A stretch of DNA of 64,000 bases from Myxococcales bacterium (GTDB lineage: Bacteria; Myxococcota_A; Polyangia; Polyangiales; Ga0077539): positions 269,049 to 333,048 of the forward strand of contig JAUSAZ010000012.1 in NCBI GenBank assembly GCA_030652255.1. Reading direction: 5' to 3'. Positions 35,719 to 44,196 of this stretch are shown here, in pieces. The translations under genes and the position numbers were made by a program. The notes beneath the pieces are model-generated. The model was given only the letters and a program-made list of their open reading frames with translations, was not told where the DNA came from and ran no database searches. The first letter of the stretch is position 1. Each line of letters begins with the position of its first letter.

Positions 35719-36603
35719 TCAGGTCGCGGGCCGGGGCGCCAGGGCCCGCAGCGCCGCGGGATTGACCTTCGCCTCGAGGGGGCTGGTGCGGTCGTTGCGC
35801 AGGTCGCCGTCGTGGTGCTGCCACTGCCAGTCGCCCGCGATCACCACCCGGGCGACCTTGCGGCCAGGCAGCTCGATGCGTCCGTCGTCGCCGTCGCGCC
35901 GGCGGTCGAGCGCGCGCAGCAGGCCCTCGCGCTGGGCCTCGCCCACGAGGACGAGGTCGAGCAGGCCGTCGCTCGGGCTGGCCGCGGAGGCGAGCGACAC
36001 CCGCGGGCCCAGGAGGGGGATGTTCATCACCTCGACCATCAGGTAGTCGCCGGAGAGGTCGTCTCCGTCGGCGTCGACCTCGTAGCGCGCCAGCGGCAAC
36101 CGGGCGACCTGCTCGCGGAAGAGCGCGAGGTCGCGGACGAGCTTCTCCTCGGGGTCGTCCGGCGCGGGCGTGCCGTCGGCCTCGAGCACCAGCTCGGGGA
36201 AGACCCCGAAGCCTATCGCCTCGAAGAAGAGCCGGTCGACGCCGCCCTGCCGCGCCGTCGCGGCGTCGACCTCGTGCACCGTGTCCGTCGCCCACGCGGC
36301 GATGCGCGCCTCCACCGGCCCGTCGAGGCGCAGGGTGCGCGCGACGTTGTTGGCCGTGCCCAGCGCGAGCACGGTGAAGGGCACGCCCGTCCCCGCGAGC
36401 GCCTCCGCGGCCCGGCCGACGGTGCCGTCGCCCCCGGCGATGGCCACGAGCTGGCAGGGAGAGCGCAGCGCCCGCGAGAGCGACTCGCCGTCGGTGACGT
36501 GCTCGATCACCGTGTGGCCCGCGCGCTCGATGGCGCGAACGAGATCCCGCGCGCTGTGCTCTTCGCTGCCCGCGGAAGGGTTGTGCATCAGGATGACGTG
36601 CAT
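35719..36603 (-). CDS. Diacylglycerol/lipid kinase family protein
   Basis: 294 residues; the start 'MHVILMHNPSAG' at 36603 is the family N-terminus. The nucleotide-binding motif 'AIAGGDGTVGRAA' (GGDGT at 57-61) and 'VLALGTANNVAR' are those of DAGK_cat (DgkB/YegS-type) kinases, which phosphorylate diacylglycerol or related lipids using ATP. The C-terminal beta-sandwich has 'DGDDLSGDYLMVEVMNIP'. It is divergent from surE with 47 bases between starts. Confidence 0.92.
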   Translation of the reverse strand: MHVILMHNPSAGSEEHSARDLVRAIERAGHTVIEHVTDGESLSRALRSPCQLVAIAGGDGTVGRAAEALAGTGVPFTVLALGTANNVARTLRLDGPVEARIAAWATDTVHEVDAATARQGGVDRLFFEAIGFGVFPELVLEADGTPAPDDPEEKLVRDLALFREQVARLPLARYEVDADGDDLSGDYLMVEVMNIPLLGPRVSLASAASPSDGLLDLVLVGEAQREGLLRALDRRRDGDDGRIELPGRKVARVVIAGDWQWQHHDGDLRNDRTSPLEAKVNPAALRALAPRPAT

Positions 36604-36650
36604 CAGAGACTGTAGCGAGCCTGTCGCTCGCCACAAGGAGTACCTGCCCC

Positions 36651-37379
36651 GTGCGCATCCTCATCGCCAACGACGATGGCATCTACAGCCCCGGCCTCGC
36701 GGCGCTGGCGGAGGTCGCCTCGACCTTCGGCGAGGTGCGCCTGGTGGCCCCCGACGTCGAGCAGTCGTCCATGGGGCACGCGATCACCCACAGCCGCCCG
36801 CTGACGGTGCGCCGCACCTCGCTGGCAGGCTTCGACGCGTGGCGGGTCAACGGCACCCCCGCCGACTGCGTCGCGCTCGGCGCCGCGCTCTGGGAGGGCG
36901 TCGACGTGGTGCTCTCGGGCATCAACCTCGGCCCCAACCTGGGCAACTCGATGTGGCACTCGGGCACCCTCGCGGCCGCCAAGCAGGCCGCGCTGCTGGG
37001 TCTGCGGGGCATCGCGCTGAGCACCTCGATCTCGGACGGCGAGCCGCGCTTCGAGGCGCTGAGCCCCTTCGTCGCCCGGGTGCTGGAGGTGCTCCTCCCG
37101 GCGCGGGAGCTCACCCTGGTGAACGTCAACCTCCCGGAGAAGCCGCGCGGCCTGCGGTGGACCTGCCAGTCGGTGCGCCACTACGACGGCAAGGTGGTGC
37201 CCGGGCGCGACCCGATGGGGCGCGAGCACCAGTGGATCACGGTGATCCCCATCGAGGGCACCGAGGAGGGCACCGACCGCCGCGCCGTGGCCGACGGCTT
37301 CGTCTCCATCACCCCGCTGCGCCTCGACCTCACCGACCACGAGGCGCTCGCCGCGGCGATGGCCCGGCACCCGCTGTAG
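36651..37379 (+). CDS. surE: 5'/3'-nucleotidase SurE
   Basis: 242 residues from GTG 36651. 'MRILIANDDGIYSPG' carries the D8-D9 metal ligands of SurE, and 'VNGTPADCVALG' and 'VLSGINLGPNLG' are the conserved substrate-site segments. SurE removes phosphate from nucleoside monophosphates and is linked to stationary-phase survival. The usual neighbours pcm, nlpD and rpoS are absent here. Confidence 0.95.
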   Translation: MRILIANDDGIYSPGLAALAEVASTFGEVRLVAPDVEQSSMGHAITHSRPLTVRRTSLAGFDAWRVNGTPADCVALGAALWEGVDVVLSGINLGPNLGNSMWHSGTLAAAKQAALLGLRGIALSTSISDGEPRFEALSPFVARVLEVLLPARELTLVNVNLPEKPRGLRWTCQSVRHYDGKVVPGRDPMGREHQWITVIPIEGTEEGTDRRAVADGFVSITPLRLDLTDHEALAAAMARHPL

Positions 37380-37481
37380 CCCGGCGCGAAGCCTCACGCG
37401 GCGCGCGGCCGTTGTGGCATCGTCGGCGCCGTAGAGGTGGGCGCCGTCCGAGGCGGCCCACGACCACCCCCGAGGGTCTCC

Positions 37482-39317
37482 ATGCGCCGGTCGCTCTCCC
37501 TCCTCCGCCTCGTCGTGTTGACCGTCGCCGCGCTCGGCTGCGCCGACCCTGTGCCCTTCGCCCCGCCGGACGCAGGCGCGCGGCGGGACGGCGGCGGGCT
37601 CGACGGGGGCCCCGCGTGCGGCACCTGCTCCGGGCGCACCTTCACGCCCTGCAACGCCGACCGCACGCCCGGGGCGCCGGTGGCCTGCGACGGGGCGTGC
37701 CTGCCGGGCCGCGGGTGCGTGGCCTGCGTGCCGGGGCAGTCGGTGTGCGTGGGCAACGAGGTGCGCCGCTGCGGCGACGACGGGCAGCCCGGGGCCGAGG
37801 CCATCGAGGCCTGCGACGTCGCGGGGGCGATGCTCTGCCGCAACGGCGCGTGCGTGTCGGCGTGCCAGATCGCCGAGAACCAGCCCTCCAACGTCGGCTG
37901 CGATTTCTGGGCGGTGGACCTCGACCAGCAGGACGCCCTCAACGACCCGGCGAGCGCCCCGTGGGGCGTCGCGCTCTCGAACGTCGGCGAGTCGCCCGCG
38001 CGCGTGACCGTCGAGATCAACACGGCGCCGGTGGGGCAGCCGGTGCGGACGATGACCGTGGCCGAGGTGATGGTGGCCCCCGGGAGCCTGCGCTCGCTCC
38101 CGCTGCCGACGCGCGAGCTCGACTGCGGCGCGCGGCCCAACGACTACGCCGCGCCTGGCACCTGCCTGTCGTCCAACGCCTTCCGCATCCGGTCGACGTC
38201 GCCGATCATCGTCTATCAGTTCAACACCTTCGCGAACGCCTTCTCCAACGACGCGTCGCTGCTGCTGCCCGCCAACTCGCTCGGTCGGGTGTACCGCGCG
38301 ATCGGCTGGCCCGCGGGCCACCCGGTGCCCCTGCTGGGGCTCATCGACCGCGCGTACGTGACGGTGGTGGGCGTGCGGCCGAACACCCGCGTCACCGTGC
38401 GCCCGACGTGGCGCATCCGGGGCAACCCCCCGGTGATGGCGACGCTGCCGGGCGGCGAGATCGTGGCGACCATCGGGCCCTTCGACGTGCTCAACCTGGA
38501 GACCGACGACGGCACCTTCGGCGACGACCCCCGCACCATCGCGGACCTGAGCGGCACCTCCATCGTGGCGAGCGAGCCCGTGTCGGTGTTCTCGGGCGTG
38601 GAGTCGGCGGGCGCGCCCTCCGGGGTGCTGGAGATCCCGACGCCCCCGGGGTGGGAGTCGGGCGAGACGTGCTGCCTCGATCACCTGGAGGAGCAGATGT
38701 TCCCGGTGGAGTCGATCGGGACGCGCTACGTGATCCCGCGGAGCCCGGTGCGCTCGACCACGAGCTACCGCGAGCCGGACATCCTGCGCTTCGTGGGCGC
38801 GGCCGAGCCCGCGACGGTCACCACCTCGCTGCCGGCGCCCTTCGACTCCTTCACGCTGCGCCCCGGCGAGGTGCGCACCACCTGGACCCGGGACAACGTG
38901 GTGATCTCCGCGGACAAGCCCGTCATCGTGGGGCAGATCCTGATCAGCAACCACTACGTCGACGGGGCGTACGTCGGCGACCCCTCGCTCACGGTGTTTC
39001 CCCCGGTGGACCAGTTTCGCTCGGACTACATCATCCTCACCCCCGGGACGTGGACGCAGAGCTGGGGCGTCATCGTCGCCGAGCCCGGGGCGGCGGTCAC
39101 CATCGACGGTCGCGCGCCGACCGGCTGCACCATCGAGCCCGCGGGCGAGCTCGCCGGGGTGACCTACGAGTCTCGACGGTGCCTGCTGACCGAGGGCGTG
39201 CACCGCTTCACGGGCGAGCGGCCCTTCGGCGTGGTCGTGTACGGCTACGGCGCGGCCGGGTCGTACGCCTTCGTGGGCGGGGCCGACGTGCGGCGCATCT
39301 ACGACCCGCCGGGCTGA
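37482..39317 (+). CDS. IgGFc-binding-like surface lipoprotein
   Basis: 611 residues; ATG 37482 follows CGAGGG. The signal ends in lipobox ALGC. Residues about 40-140 contain Cys-rich units ('CGTCSGRTFTPCNADRT', 'CVPGQSVCVGNEVRRCG'). From about 175 to the end the sequence has the features of the IgGFc_binding N-terminal domain family (PF17517), such as 'SPIIVYQFNTFANAFSNDAS', 'SVFSGVESAG', 'CCLDHLEEQMFPVESIGTRY' and 'HYVDGAYVGDPSL'. The family is frequent in myxobacteria and in animal mucin-like proteins and is probably adhesive. The true ligand is unknown. Confidence 0.82.
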   Translation: MRRSLSLLRLVVLTVAALGCADPVPFAPPDAGARRDGGGLDGGPACGTCSGRTFTPCNADRTPGAPVACDGACLPGRGCVACVPGQSVCVGNEVRRCGDDGQPGAEAIEACDVAGAMLCRNGACVSACQIAENQPSNVGCDFWAVDLDQQDALNDPASAPWGVALSNVGESPARVTVEINTAPVGQPVRTMTVAEVMVAPGSLRSLPLPTRELDCGARPNDYAAPGTCLSSNAFRIRSTSPIIVYQFNTFANAFSNDASLLLPANSLGRVYRAIGWPAGHPVPLLGLIDRAYVTVVGVRPNTRVTVRPTWRIRGNPPVMATLPGGEIVATIGPFDVLNLETDDGTFGDDPRTIADLSGTSIVASEPVSVFSGVESAGAPSGVLEIPTPPGWESGETCCLDHLEEQMFPVESIGTRYVIPRSPVRSTTSYREPDILRFVGAAEPATVTTSLPAPFDSFTLRPGEVRTTWTRDNVVISADKPVIVGQILISNHYVDGAYVGDPSLTVFPPVDQFRSDYIILTPGTWTQSWGVIVAEPGAAVTIDGRAPTGCTIEPAGELAGVTYESRRCLLTEGVHRFTGERPFGVVVYGYGAAGSYAFVGGADVRRIYDPPG

Positions 39318-39371
39318 GGCTCCTCCGGGCTGGTGCTTCCGGGGGCGCGGCTCCACATCGGCTGTTGGCCG

Positions 39372-40013
39372 ATGACCACGCGCAAGAAGCCCACCCCCGC
39401 TGCCCGTCCGCGCTCCCCCGGGCTCCACGGCAGCGTCGTGCACCACGCGAAGGCCGCGCTGCTGCTCATCGACGTCATCAACGACCTCGAGTTTCCGGAG
39501 GGGGAGCAGATCAGGCCGCACGCGATGCGGATGGCCCGCGCCGTGGCCCGGCTCAAGGCCCGGGCGACCGCCGCGGGCGTGCCTACCGTGTACGTCAACG
39601 ACAACTTCGGCATCTGGAAGTCGGACCTCCGCGGCGTGGTCGAGCACTGCCTCCGGGACGGCGTCCGCGGGGCGCCCATCGCCCGCATGCTCGCGCCCGG
39701 CGACGGCGACTACTTCGTGCTCAAGCCAAAGCACTCGGGCTTCTACTCGACCACCCTCGACCTGCTGCTCGCCCACCTCGGCGCGCGCACGCTCGTCCTC
39801 GCGGGCCTCGCGGGCAACATCTGCGTGCTCTTCACGGCCAACGACGCCTACATGCGCGACTACGCGCTGTGCGTCCCGAGCGACTGCTGCGCGTCCAACT
39901 CGGCTGCGGAGAACCGCCACGCCCTCGCGCAGATGAAGGCCGTGCTCAAGGCCGACACCCGGCCCTCATCGCGGCTCGACCTTGCGGCGTTGGCCAAGGG
40001 CCGCGGCGGCTAG
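39372..40013 (+). CDS. Isochorismatase-family cysteine hydrolase
   Basis: 213 residues. The catalytic triad is readable: D34 in 'LLIDVINDLEFPEG', K118 in 'YFVLKPKHSGFYST' and C151 in 'LAGLAGNICVLFTANDAY'. The cis-peptide region before the cysteine is also present. Members hydrolyse isochorismate, nicotinamide, carbamoyl groups or similar amides and the substrate cannot be read here. The gene ends 75 bases before the NADAR gene; both families can act on nicotinamide-related compounds, which is only suggestive. Confidence 0.88.
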   Translation: MTTRKKPTPAARPRSPGLHGSVVHHAKAALLLIDVINDLEFPEGEQIRPHAMRMARAVARLKARATAAGVPTVYVNDNFGIWKSDLRGVVEHCLRDGVRGAPIARMLAPGDGDYFVLKPKHSGFYSTTLDLLLAHLGARTLVLAGLAGNICVLFTANDAYMRDYALCVPSDCCASNSAAENRHALAQMKAVLKADTRPSSRLDLAALAKGRGG

Positions 40014-40088
40014 CGAATGCCGCGAAGGGGCGCCGCGCCGAGCAGGGGAAGACGCGGGGCGCTCCCCGGTTGGGCTACGGTCGCGACC

Positions 40089-40640
40089 ATGATCGACAAT
40101 CTCGAAGACCTCCGCGCCGCGGTGCGGGCGGGGCAGAGCTTTCGCTACGTGTTCTTCTGGGGGCACCACCCGTCGCCCGATGGGCGGATCACCGCCGCCT
40201 GCCTGTCGCAGTGGTGGGCGTGCGCCTTCACCGTCGACGGCGTCGCGTACAGCTCCACCGAGCAGTGGATGATGGCCGGCAAGGCCCGCCTCTTCGGCGA
40301 CGAGGCCACGCTCGCGGCCATCCTCGCGACGAACGACCCCGCGGTGGTGAAGAAGCTCGGGCGCACGGTGCGGGGCTTCGACGAGGCGCGGTGGCGAGCG
40401 GCGTGCTTCGAGCTGGTCACGCGCGGCAACGTCGCGAAGTTCTCCCAGGACCCTTCGCTGAAGGCCTTCCTGCTCGGCACGGGCGACGCGGTGCTGGTCG
40501 AGGCGTCGCCCTTCGACCCCGTGTGGGGCATCGGCCTCGGGGCCGCCATCGAAGGCGCAGACGACCCGCTGCGCTGGGAGGGAGAGAACCTCCTGGGCTT
40601 CGCCCTCATGCGCGCCCGGGAAGCGCTGCGCGCCGGCTGA
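40089..40640 (+). CDS. NADAR-family protein (DUF1768, YbiA-like)
   Basis: 183 residues. The family motifs are 'RYVFFWGHHPSPDGRITAAC', 'LSQWWACAFTVDG', 'YSSTEQWMMAGKARLFGD' and the end 'DDPLRWEGENLLGFALMRAR'. NADAR proteins are N-glycosidases acting on ADP-ribose-linked or riboflavin-precursor compounds; some reverse guanine ADP-ribosylation and some serve in phage conflict systems. This one is of the YbiA housekeeping type by motif. It stands alone with no toxin gene beside it. Confidence 0.88.
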   Translation: MIDNLEDLRAAVRAGQSFRYVFFWGHHPSPDGRITAACLSQWWACAFTVDGVAYSSTEQWMMAGKARLFGDEATLAAILATNDPAVVKKLGRTVRGFDEARWRAACFELVTRGNVAKFSQDPSLKAFLLGTGDAVLVEASPFDPVWGIGLGAAIEGADDPLRWEGENLLGFALMRAREALRAG

Positions 40641-40804
40641 GGGGATCGCTCACCGACCGTCGCTTGCGCCCTTGCGCGCCCGGCGGTATCTCCCCCGGCC
40701 GCCGCCATGCTCGTCCTGCGCTGACTCCCCTCCACGTCCCTCTCCCCTCATCGGTACGACGAAGGGCGGCGCCGCGCGGTCGGCGCTCGCGGAGATCGAG
40801 CCTC

Positions 40805-41281
40805 ATGCGCAGGACGCTTCCATGGTTTCTACGGCTGCCCCGCGGGGCGGTCGCGCGACGCGACGTGATCGAGCGGCTGTCGGCCGCGCTGCACCGCGAG
40901 CGCCGGGTCGACCCCGACGAGGCCGTGCACGCGTTCGGGCTCAAGTGCGACGAGCTGGCGTTCGCGCGCGAGGTGCTCACGCGGCACCCGCGCTACTGGG
41001 TGTTTCGCACGCACCAGCAGCGGCGGTGCGGGGACTTCGCGGCGGTGGACATGTCCTCGCCCGACCCCGCGCGCCGGGCGGTGCTCGTCGTCGAGCTCAA
41101 GCGGGCGGAGGACCTCCGCGTCGACCGCGGCGCGGGACTCCAGCTCGCCCGCGCGGCCGAGCTCCTCGCGGCGCTCGCAGAGGAGACCGGCGTGGTGACC
41201 GCGGACGCGACGGTCGTCCGGGTGACCGGCGACGGACGCGCGCTCGCCTCGTGGCTCGCCGGAGGGGTTCTGACGGGTTGA
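40805..41281 (+). CDS. Unrecognised protein with PD-(D/E)XK-nuclease-like motif
   Basis: 158 residues from ATG 40805. No family is recognised. The middle has 'GDFAAVDMSS', then 'AVLVVELKRAEDL' and 'GAGLQLARAAELLAALAE'. This order (Asp, then Glu-x-Lys on a hydrophobic strand, then Gln on a helix) is that of PD-(D/E)XK nucleases such as RecB or Cas4. The first 40 residues are basic. It could also be a non-catalytic protein with a chance match. Its stop is 30 bases before a large inverted repeat. Confidence 0.55.
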   Translation: MRRTLPWFLRLPRGAVARRDVIERLSAALHRERRVDPDEAVHAFGLKCDELAFAREVLTRHPRYWVFRTHQQRRCGDFAAVDMSSPDPARRAVLVVELKRAEDLRVDRGAGLQLARAAELLAALAEETGVVTADATVVRVTGDGRALASWLAGGVLTG

Positions 41282-41311
41282 GCAGATCGCCCGCCCACTG
41301 CCCACCCGAGG

Positions 41312-41608
41312 TGCCGACGCGCTCGATCGTGGGGACCGCTGCGGCTGCGTCGAAGGAGAAGAACCGCAAGGGTCGCAAGGGTCGCAAGGGAGCCTCGGGC
41401 GGGAGCAGGGCGGCGTCCTCAAAACGGCTCAAATTTCCGCACGGCGCGATGATCTACGGTCGTTTCATCCACCGGCATCGCTCCCAAGACCCCCTCGCGA
41501 GACCAGAGCGTCATCGCTGGCAGAACTTCCCCTTGCGACCCTTGCGACCCTTGCGGTTCTTCTCCTTCAACGCAGCCGCGGCGGTCGCCACGATCGAGCG
41601 CGTCGGCA
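41312..41608. repeat. Inverted-repeat element, 79-bp arms, 139-bp centre
   Basis: The left arm 41312-41390 and right arm 41530-41608 are reverse complements over 79 bp with three mismatches. The inner end of each arm holds three tandem copies of CGCAAGGGT (9 bp). The centre (41391-41529) is less GC-rich and has no recognisable gene. The arms could encode a basic 'KEKNRKGRKGRKG' peptide, but the three mismatches do not look like coding constraint. The element fills the gap between the nuclease-like gene and a broken gene and may be a MITE-like element or a large hairpin. Confidence 0.88.
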
Positions 41609-42527
41609 ACTCGCGGATGCTCCCCTCGGAGGGCGAGGCCTGGGGGCCGCAAGCGTGAGTGGACGCTCGGCTCCAGCCATCAATGTCCCCTGTGGAAAGG
41701 TGCCAGCCGTTCTCCGGCAGCCCGCGTCGAGCGCCCGCGCGTTGCGCACCGCAGCGTGCACCAGCGCCCCGGAGAGCCCCGCGCACGCGGTGAGCGCCAA
41801 CGACTCCGAGCGCCACGGCGCGCCGCACCCCAGCGCCGTCGCCCGGGTGAACCCGAACACGATCCCCGGGTCGCCCGACGAGCGCGAGGGCGCCAGGTCG
41901 ACCCGCAGCCGCACGCTCCACCGCGGGGAGAGCGCCACCGCTCCGACGAGGCCGACGATCGGGGCGGGCGACGGGATGATCCCTGCGCTTACCCCACCGA
42001 GTATTCCCAGCGCCAGCGACGGGCCCGCCGGGCGCGCCGCCACCGGTCGTGGCGCCCTCGGTCGTGGCGCCCTCGGTCGTGGCGGCCTCGGCCGGGGGGG
42101 GCGGAGGCGCGGGGGGCGGCGAGGCATCGGTGCGCGCGGGCTCGTCGATGAGGGCGTCGGGGTCGACGGCGAGGGCGACGGCGAGCGCGCTCGCGTCGGC
42201 GATGGGGTCGCAGCGCTCGGCGTCGTGGGTGAGGGTGCGCTCGCCGAGGAGGGTTCCTTCGCGGTCGCGCACGCGGAGGGTGGCGCGCCAGCCAGGGGAA
42301 GCGCGCTCGACCACGGCCTCGAAGCTGCGCGGGCCGTCGTCGTCGAAGGGATCCCGTCGCAGCCGCCGCGCCACCTCCCGCCGCAGCCACGCGCCGTCGG
42401 GGCAGGCGTCGGCGTCGGCGCCCCGCACCCACGCGAGCCGCACGCTCGCAGGCACGGGGTCACCGAGGGCCCCCGCGGGGAACGCGAGGGCCACGAGGAG
42501 GGCGGGGACAACGGCGGCGCGGGGCAC
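41567..42527 (-). pseudogene. Frameshifted and 3'-truncated relative of the 24.8-kb beta-barrel protein
   Basis: From GTG 42527, three bases beyond the previous stop, one frame reads a signal peptide ('VPALLVALAFPAGALGD') and a domain with 'AERCDPIADASALAVALAV'. A three-copy 15-base repeat (GCCACGACCGAGGGC) follows near 42030-42080. Beyond it, sense continues only in another frame: 'LALGILGGVSAGIIPSP' and 'VALSPRWSVRLRVDLAPS' are beta-barrel-like strands. The shift fits one extra base. Past about 41735 the barrel sequence gives way to unrelated DNA and the frame stops inside the inverted repeat. A sequencing error could explain the shift but not the lost 3' end. Confidence 0.6.
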
Positions 42528-42529
42528 GC

Positions 42530-43639
42530 TCAGGGTTGTCGCGCGATCTCGAAGGAGGTCACCGGGAGCGTGGTGTCGGAGCACTCGACACCGCCGCTCG
42601 CGACGCGCTGGTAGGCGACGCGGTTGCGGCAGAGGAAGGTGCCGCCCTCGTTGACCACCGCCTCGCCGCCGGGCGCGAGGATGCGCGAGCCGCTGCCCCC
42701 GCCGAACTGGAGCGTGAAGGCGTGGAGCACCCGGGCGCAGAAGGGCTCCGGGCGGCTGCGGCAGACCGCCGCGACCCGGTCGACGGAGAGGCCGACGTCG
42801 GGCGTGACCACCCCGGTGGCGATCGCGAGCATCAGGGCGTCGTCGCCGGCGCGGCGCACCGTGAGCTCGCCCTCGTAGCGGATGGGCGTGGCGCCGTCCC
42901 ACTGCGACGCACGGGCGCGCAGGGTGACCGGCGTGCCGACGGTGAGCGCGGAGAGATCGCCCGCTGGGACGGTGACCACGAAGCCCTTGCGCGTGGTGTC
43001 GGGCATCGCCACCTCGATGACGGTGTCGGCGAGGCACTCCGCGCGAGGATCGGCGGCCCCGCAGCCGAGCACGATGGGGGTTGCGAGGCGCCGGGTGCCC
43101 GCCCAGGTGCCGATGAACTCCACCGAGCTGCCCGGGTCGAGCCGATCGGTGCGATCGGGCGGGATCGCGAAGGCCGCGCGGCGGTAGCGGAGGTCGGGGT
43201 TCTGGGCGGCGTTGTGGTCGACCTCCGCGGGGCAGAACGCGAGACCGCCGCCGTCGGCCGGGGTCGGGGCGTCGGGCGTGCCCGGGCCGCCGTCCTGGCA
43301 GGCGCCCGCGTGCTGAAACGGCCGGTCGGGCGTGGCGCAGCCCGTGACGAAGGTCTGCCCGTCGCAGCCGCAGAAGGGGATGGCGATCGCGTCGCCGCAG
43401 GTGTTGGGCGCGCACACCCGCTGCGAGCTGCCGCAGCCGGGGGCGTAGAGGCACGACGCGCTGTCGGCGCCGCCGCAGGCCGCGCACACACCCGGGGCGG
43501 GCGCGTCCATCGGCGGGGCGTCGGTGGCGGGCGCGTCGCTGGCGCCGCCGTCGGAGCGGTCGGCGAGGGCCACGTTGTCGAGGCACCCCGCGGAGAGCGG
43601 GATCAAGGCAGCGATAAGCCATGCGAAGGAGTTGTTCAT
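42530..43639 (-). CDS. Cysteine-rich lipoprotein of unknown function
   Basis: 369 residues; ATG 43639 gives a signal with lipobox LSAGC, so I reject the start at 43771. A DAPATDAPPMDAP linker is followed by a Cys-rich stretch resembling a Kazal- or TIL-like unit ('CAACGGADSASCLYAPGCG', 'CGCDGQTFVTGCATP'). The C-terminal 200 residues are beta-rich without a motif I recognise. The broken gene follows three bases after its stop, so the two formed an operon. Confidence 0.75.
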   Translation of the reverse strand: MNNSFAWLIAALIPLSAGCLDNVALADRSDGGASDAPATDAPPMDAPAPGVCAACGGADSASCLYAPGCGSSQRVCAPNTCGDAIAIPFCGCDGQTFVTGCATPDRPFQHAGACQDGGPGTPDAPTPADGGGLAFCPAEVDHNAAQNPDLRYRRAAFAIPPDRTDRLDPGSSVEFIGTWAGTRRLATPIVLGCGAADPRAECLADTVIEVAMPDTTRKGFVVTVPAGDLSALTVGTPVTLRARASQWDGATPIRYEGELTVRRAGDDALMLAIATGVVTPDVGLSVDRVAAVCRSRPEPFCARVLHAFTLQFGGGSGSRILAPGGEAVVNEGGTFLCRNRVAYQRVASGGVECSDTTLPVTSFEIARQP

Positions 43640-43765
43640 TGGCGTTGTCACCCTTTCGAATGGTGGGTGCGGGTCCCCTCCCCGGGCCTTCGCGAAATCG
43701 ATCGCGGGGGTTGGGAGGGCACCGGCGGCGCCCGAATCTGCGACGATCCCGAGCAGGAGCACCGC

Positions 43766-44164
43766 ATGCACCCCATCATGGCCGTCGGAATCGCGCTCGC
43801 CTTCATCGGCTTCGGGCTCTTCGCCGGGGTGCTCTTCGGCACCGGCGGCGCCTCGAAATCAAAGCAATTCCAGGTCATCGGCGAGGTGTTGGGGGGGAGG
43901 CACGGCCCCGGGCGCAAGCGCGCGATGCTCCTCGGCCTCGTCATGACGGTGCTGGGCACATGCACCACCTTCGCGGGCGTGACCGCCCACGACGCCCGAC
44001 GCGCCCCCCGGTGCCAGGCGTACTGTCTCCAGCAGGGATACACCCGCAGCGAGATCGGCCCCTCGGACGCCACCGCGGACGGAGGCCGTCGCGTGGCCTT
44101 CGTGGCCTGCACCTGCACCCGCGCGGACGGCGCGAGGACGCAGACCCGCGCCGACGACCTGTAG
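43766..44164 (+). CDS. Small two-helix membrane protein
   Basis: 132 residues; AGGAGC precedes ATG 43766. Two hydrophobic helices (about 3-25 and 52-72) are followed by a tail with four cysteines ('RCQAYCLQQGYTRSE' and 'ACTCTRADG') probably on the outer face. No family is recognised. It lies alone between two minus-strand lipoprotein genes. Confidence 0.65.
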   Translation: MHPIMAVGIALAFIGFGLFAGVLFGTGGASKSKQFQVIGEVLGGRHGPGRKRAMLLGLVMTVLGTCTTFAGVTAHDARRAPRCQAYCLQQGYTRSEIGPSDATADGGRRVAFVACTCTRADGARTQTRADDL

Positions 44165-44196
44165 CCGACTCCGCGTCGGCCTCCCGTTGGCCTGCC

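Noticed and set aside
36170-41281. Single plus-strand open frame of about 1700 codons
   Set aside because: It runs through the wrong frame of five recognisable genes; only its last 158 codons (from 40805) look real.
41312-41608. The basic KGRKGRKG peptide as a small gene on either arm
   Set aside because: The three arm mismatches include two that change the amino acid, there is no consistent start codon with ribosome-binding site, and the tandem 9-mer explains the repeat.
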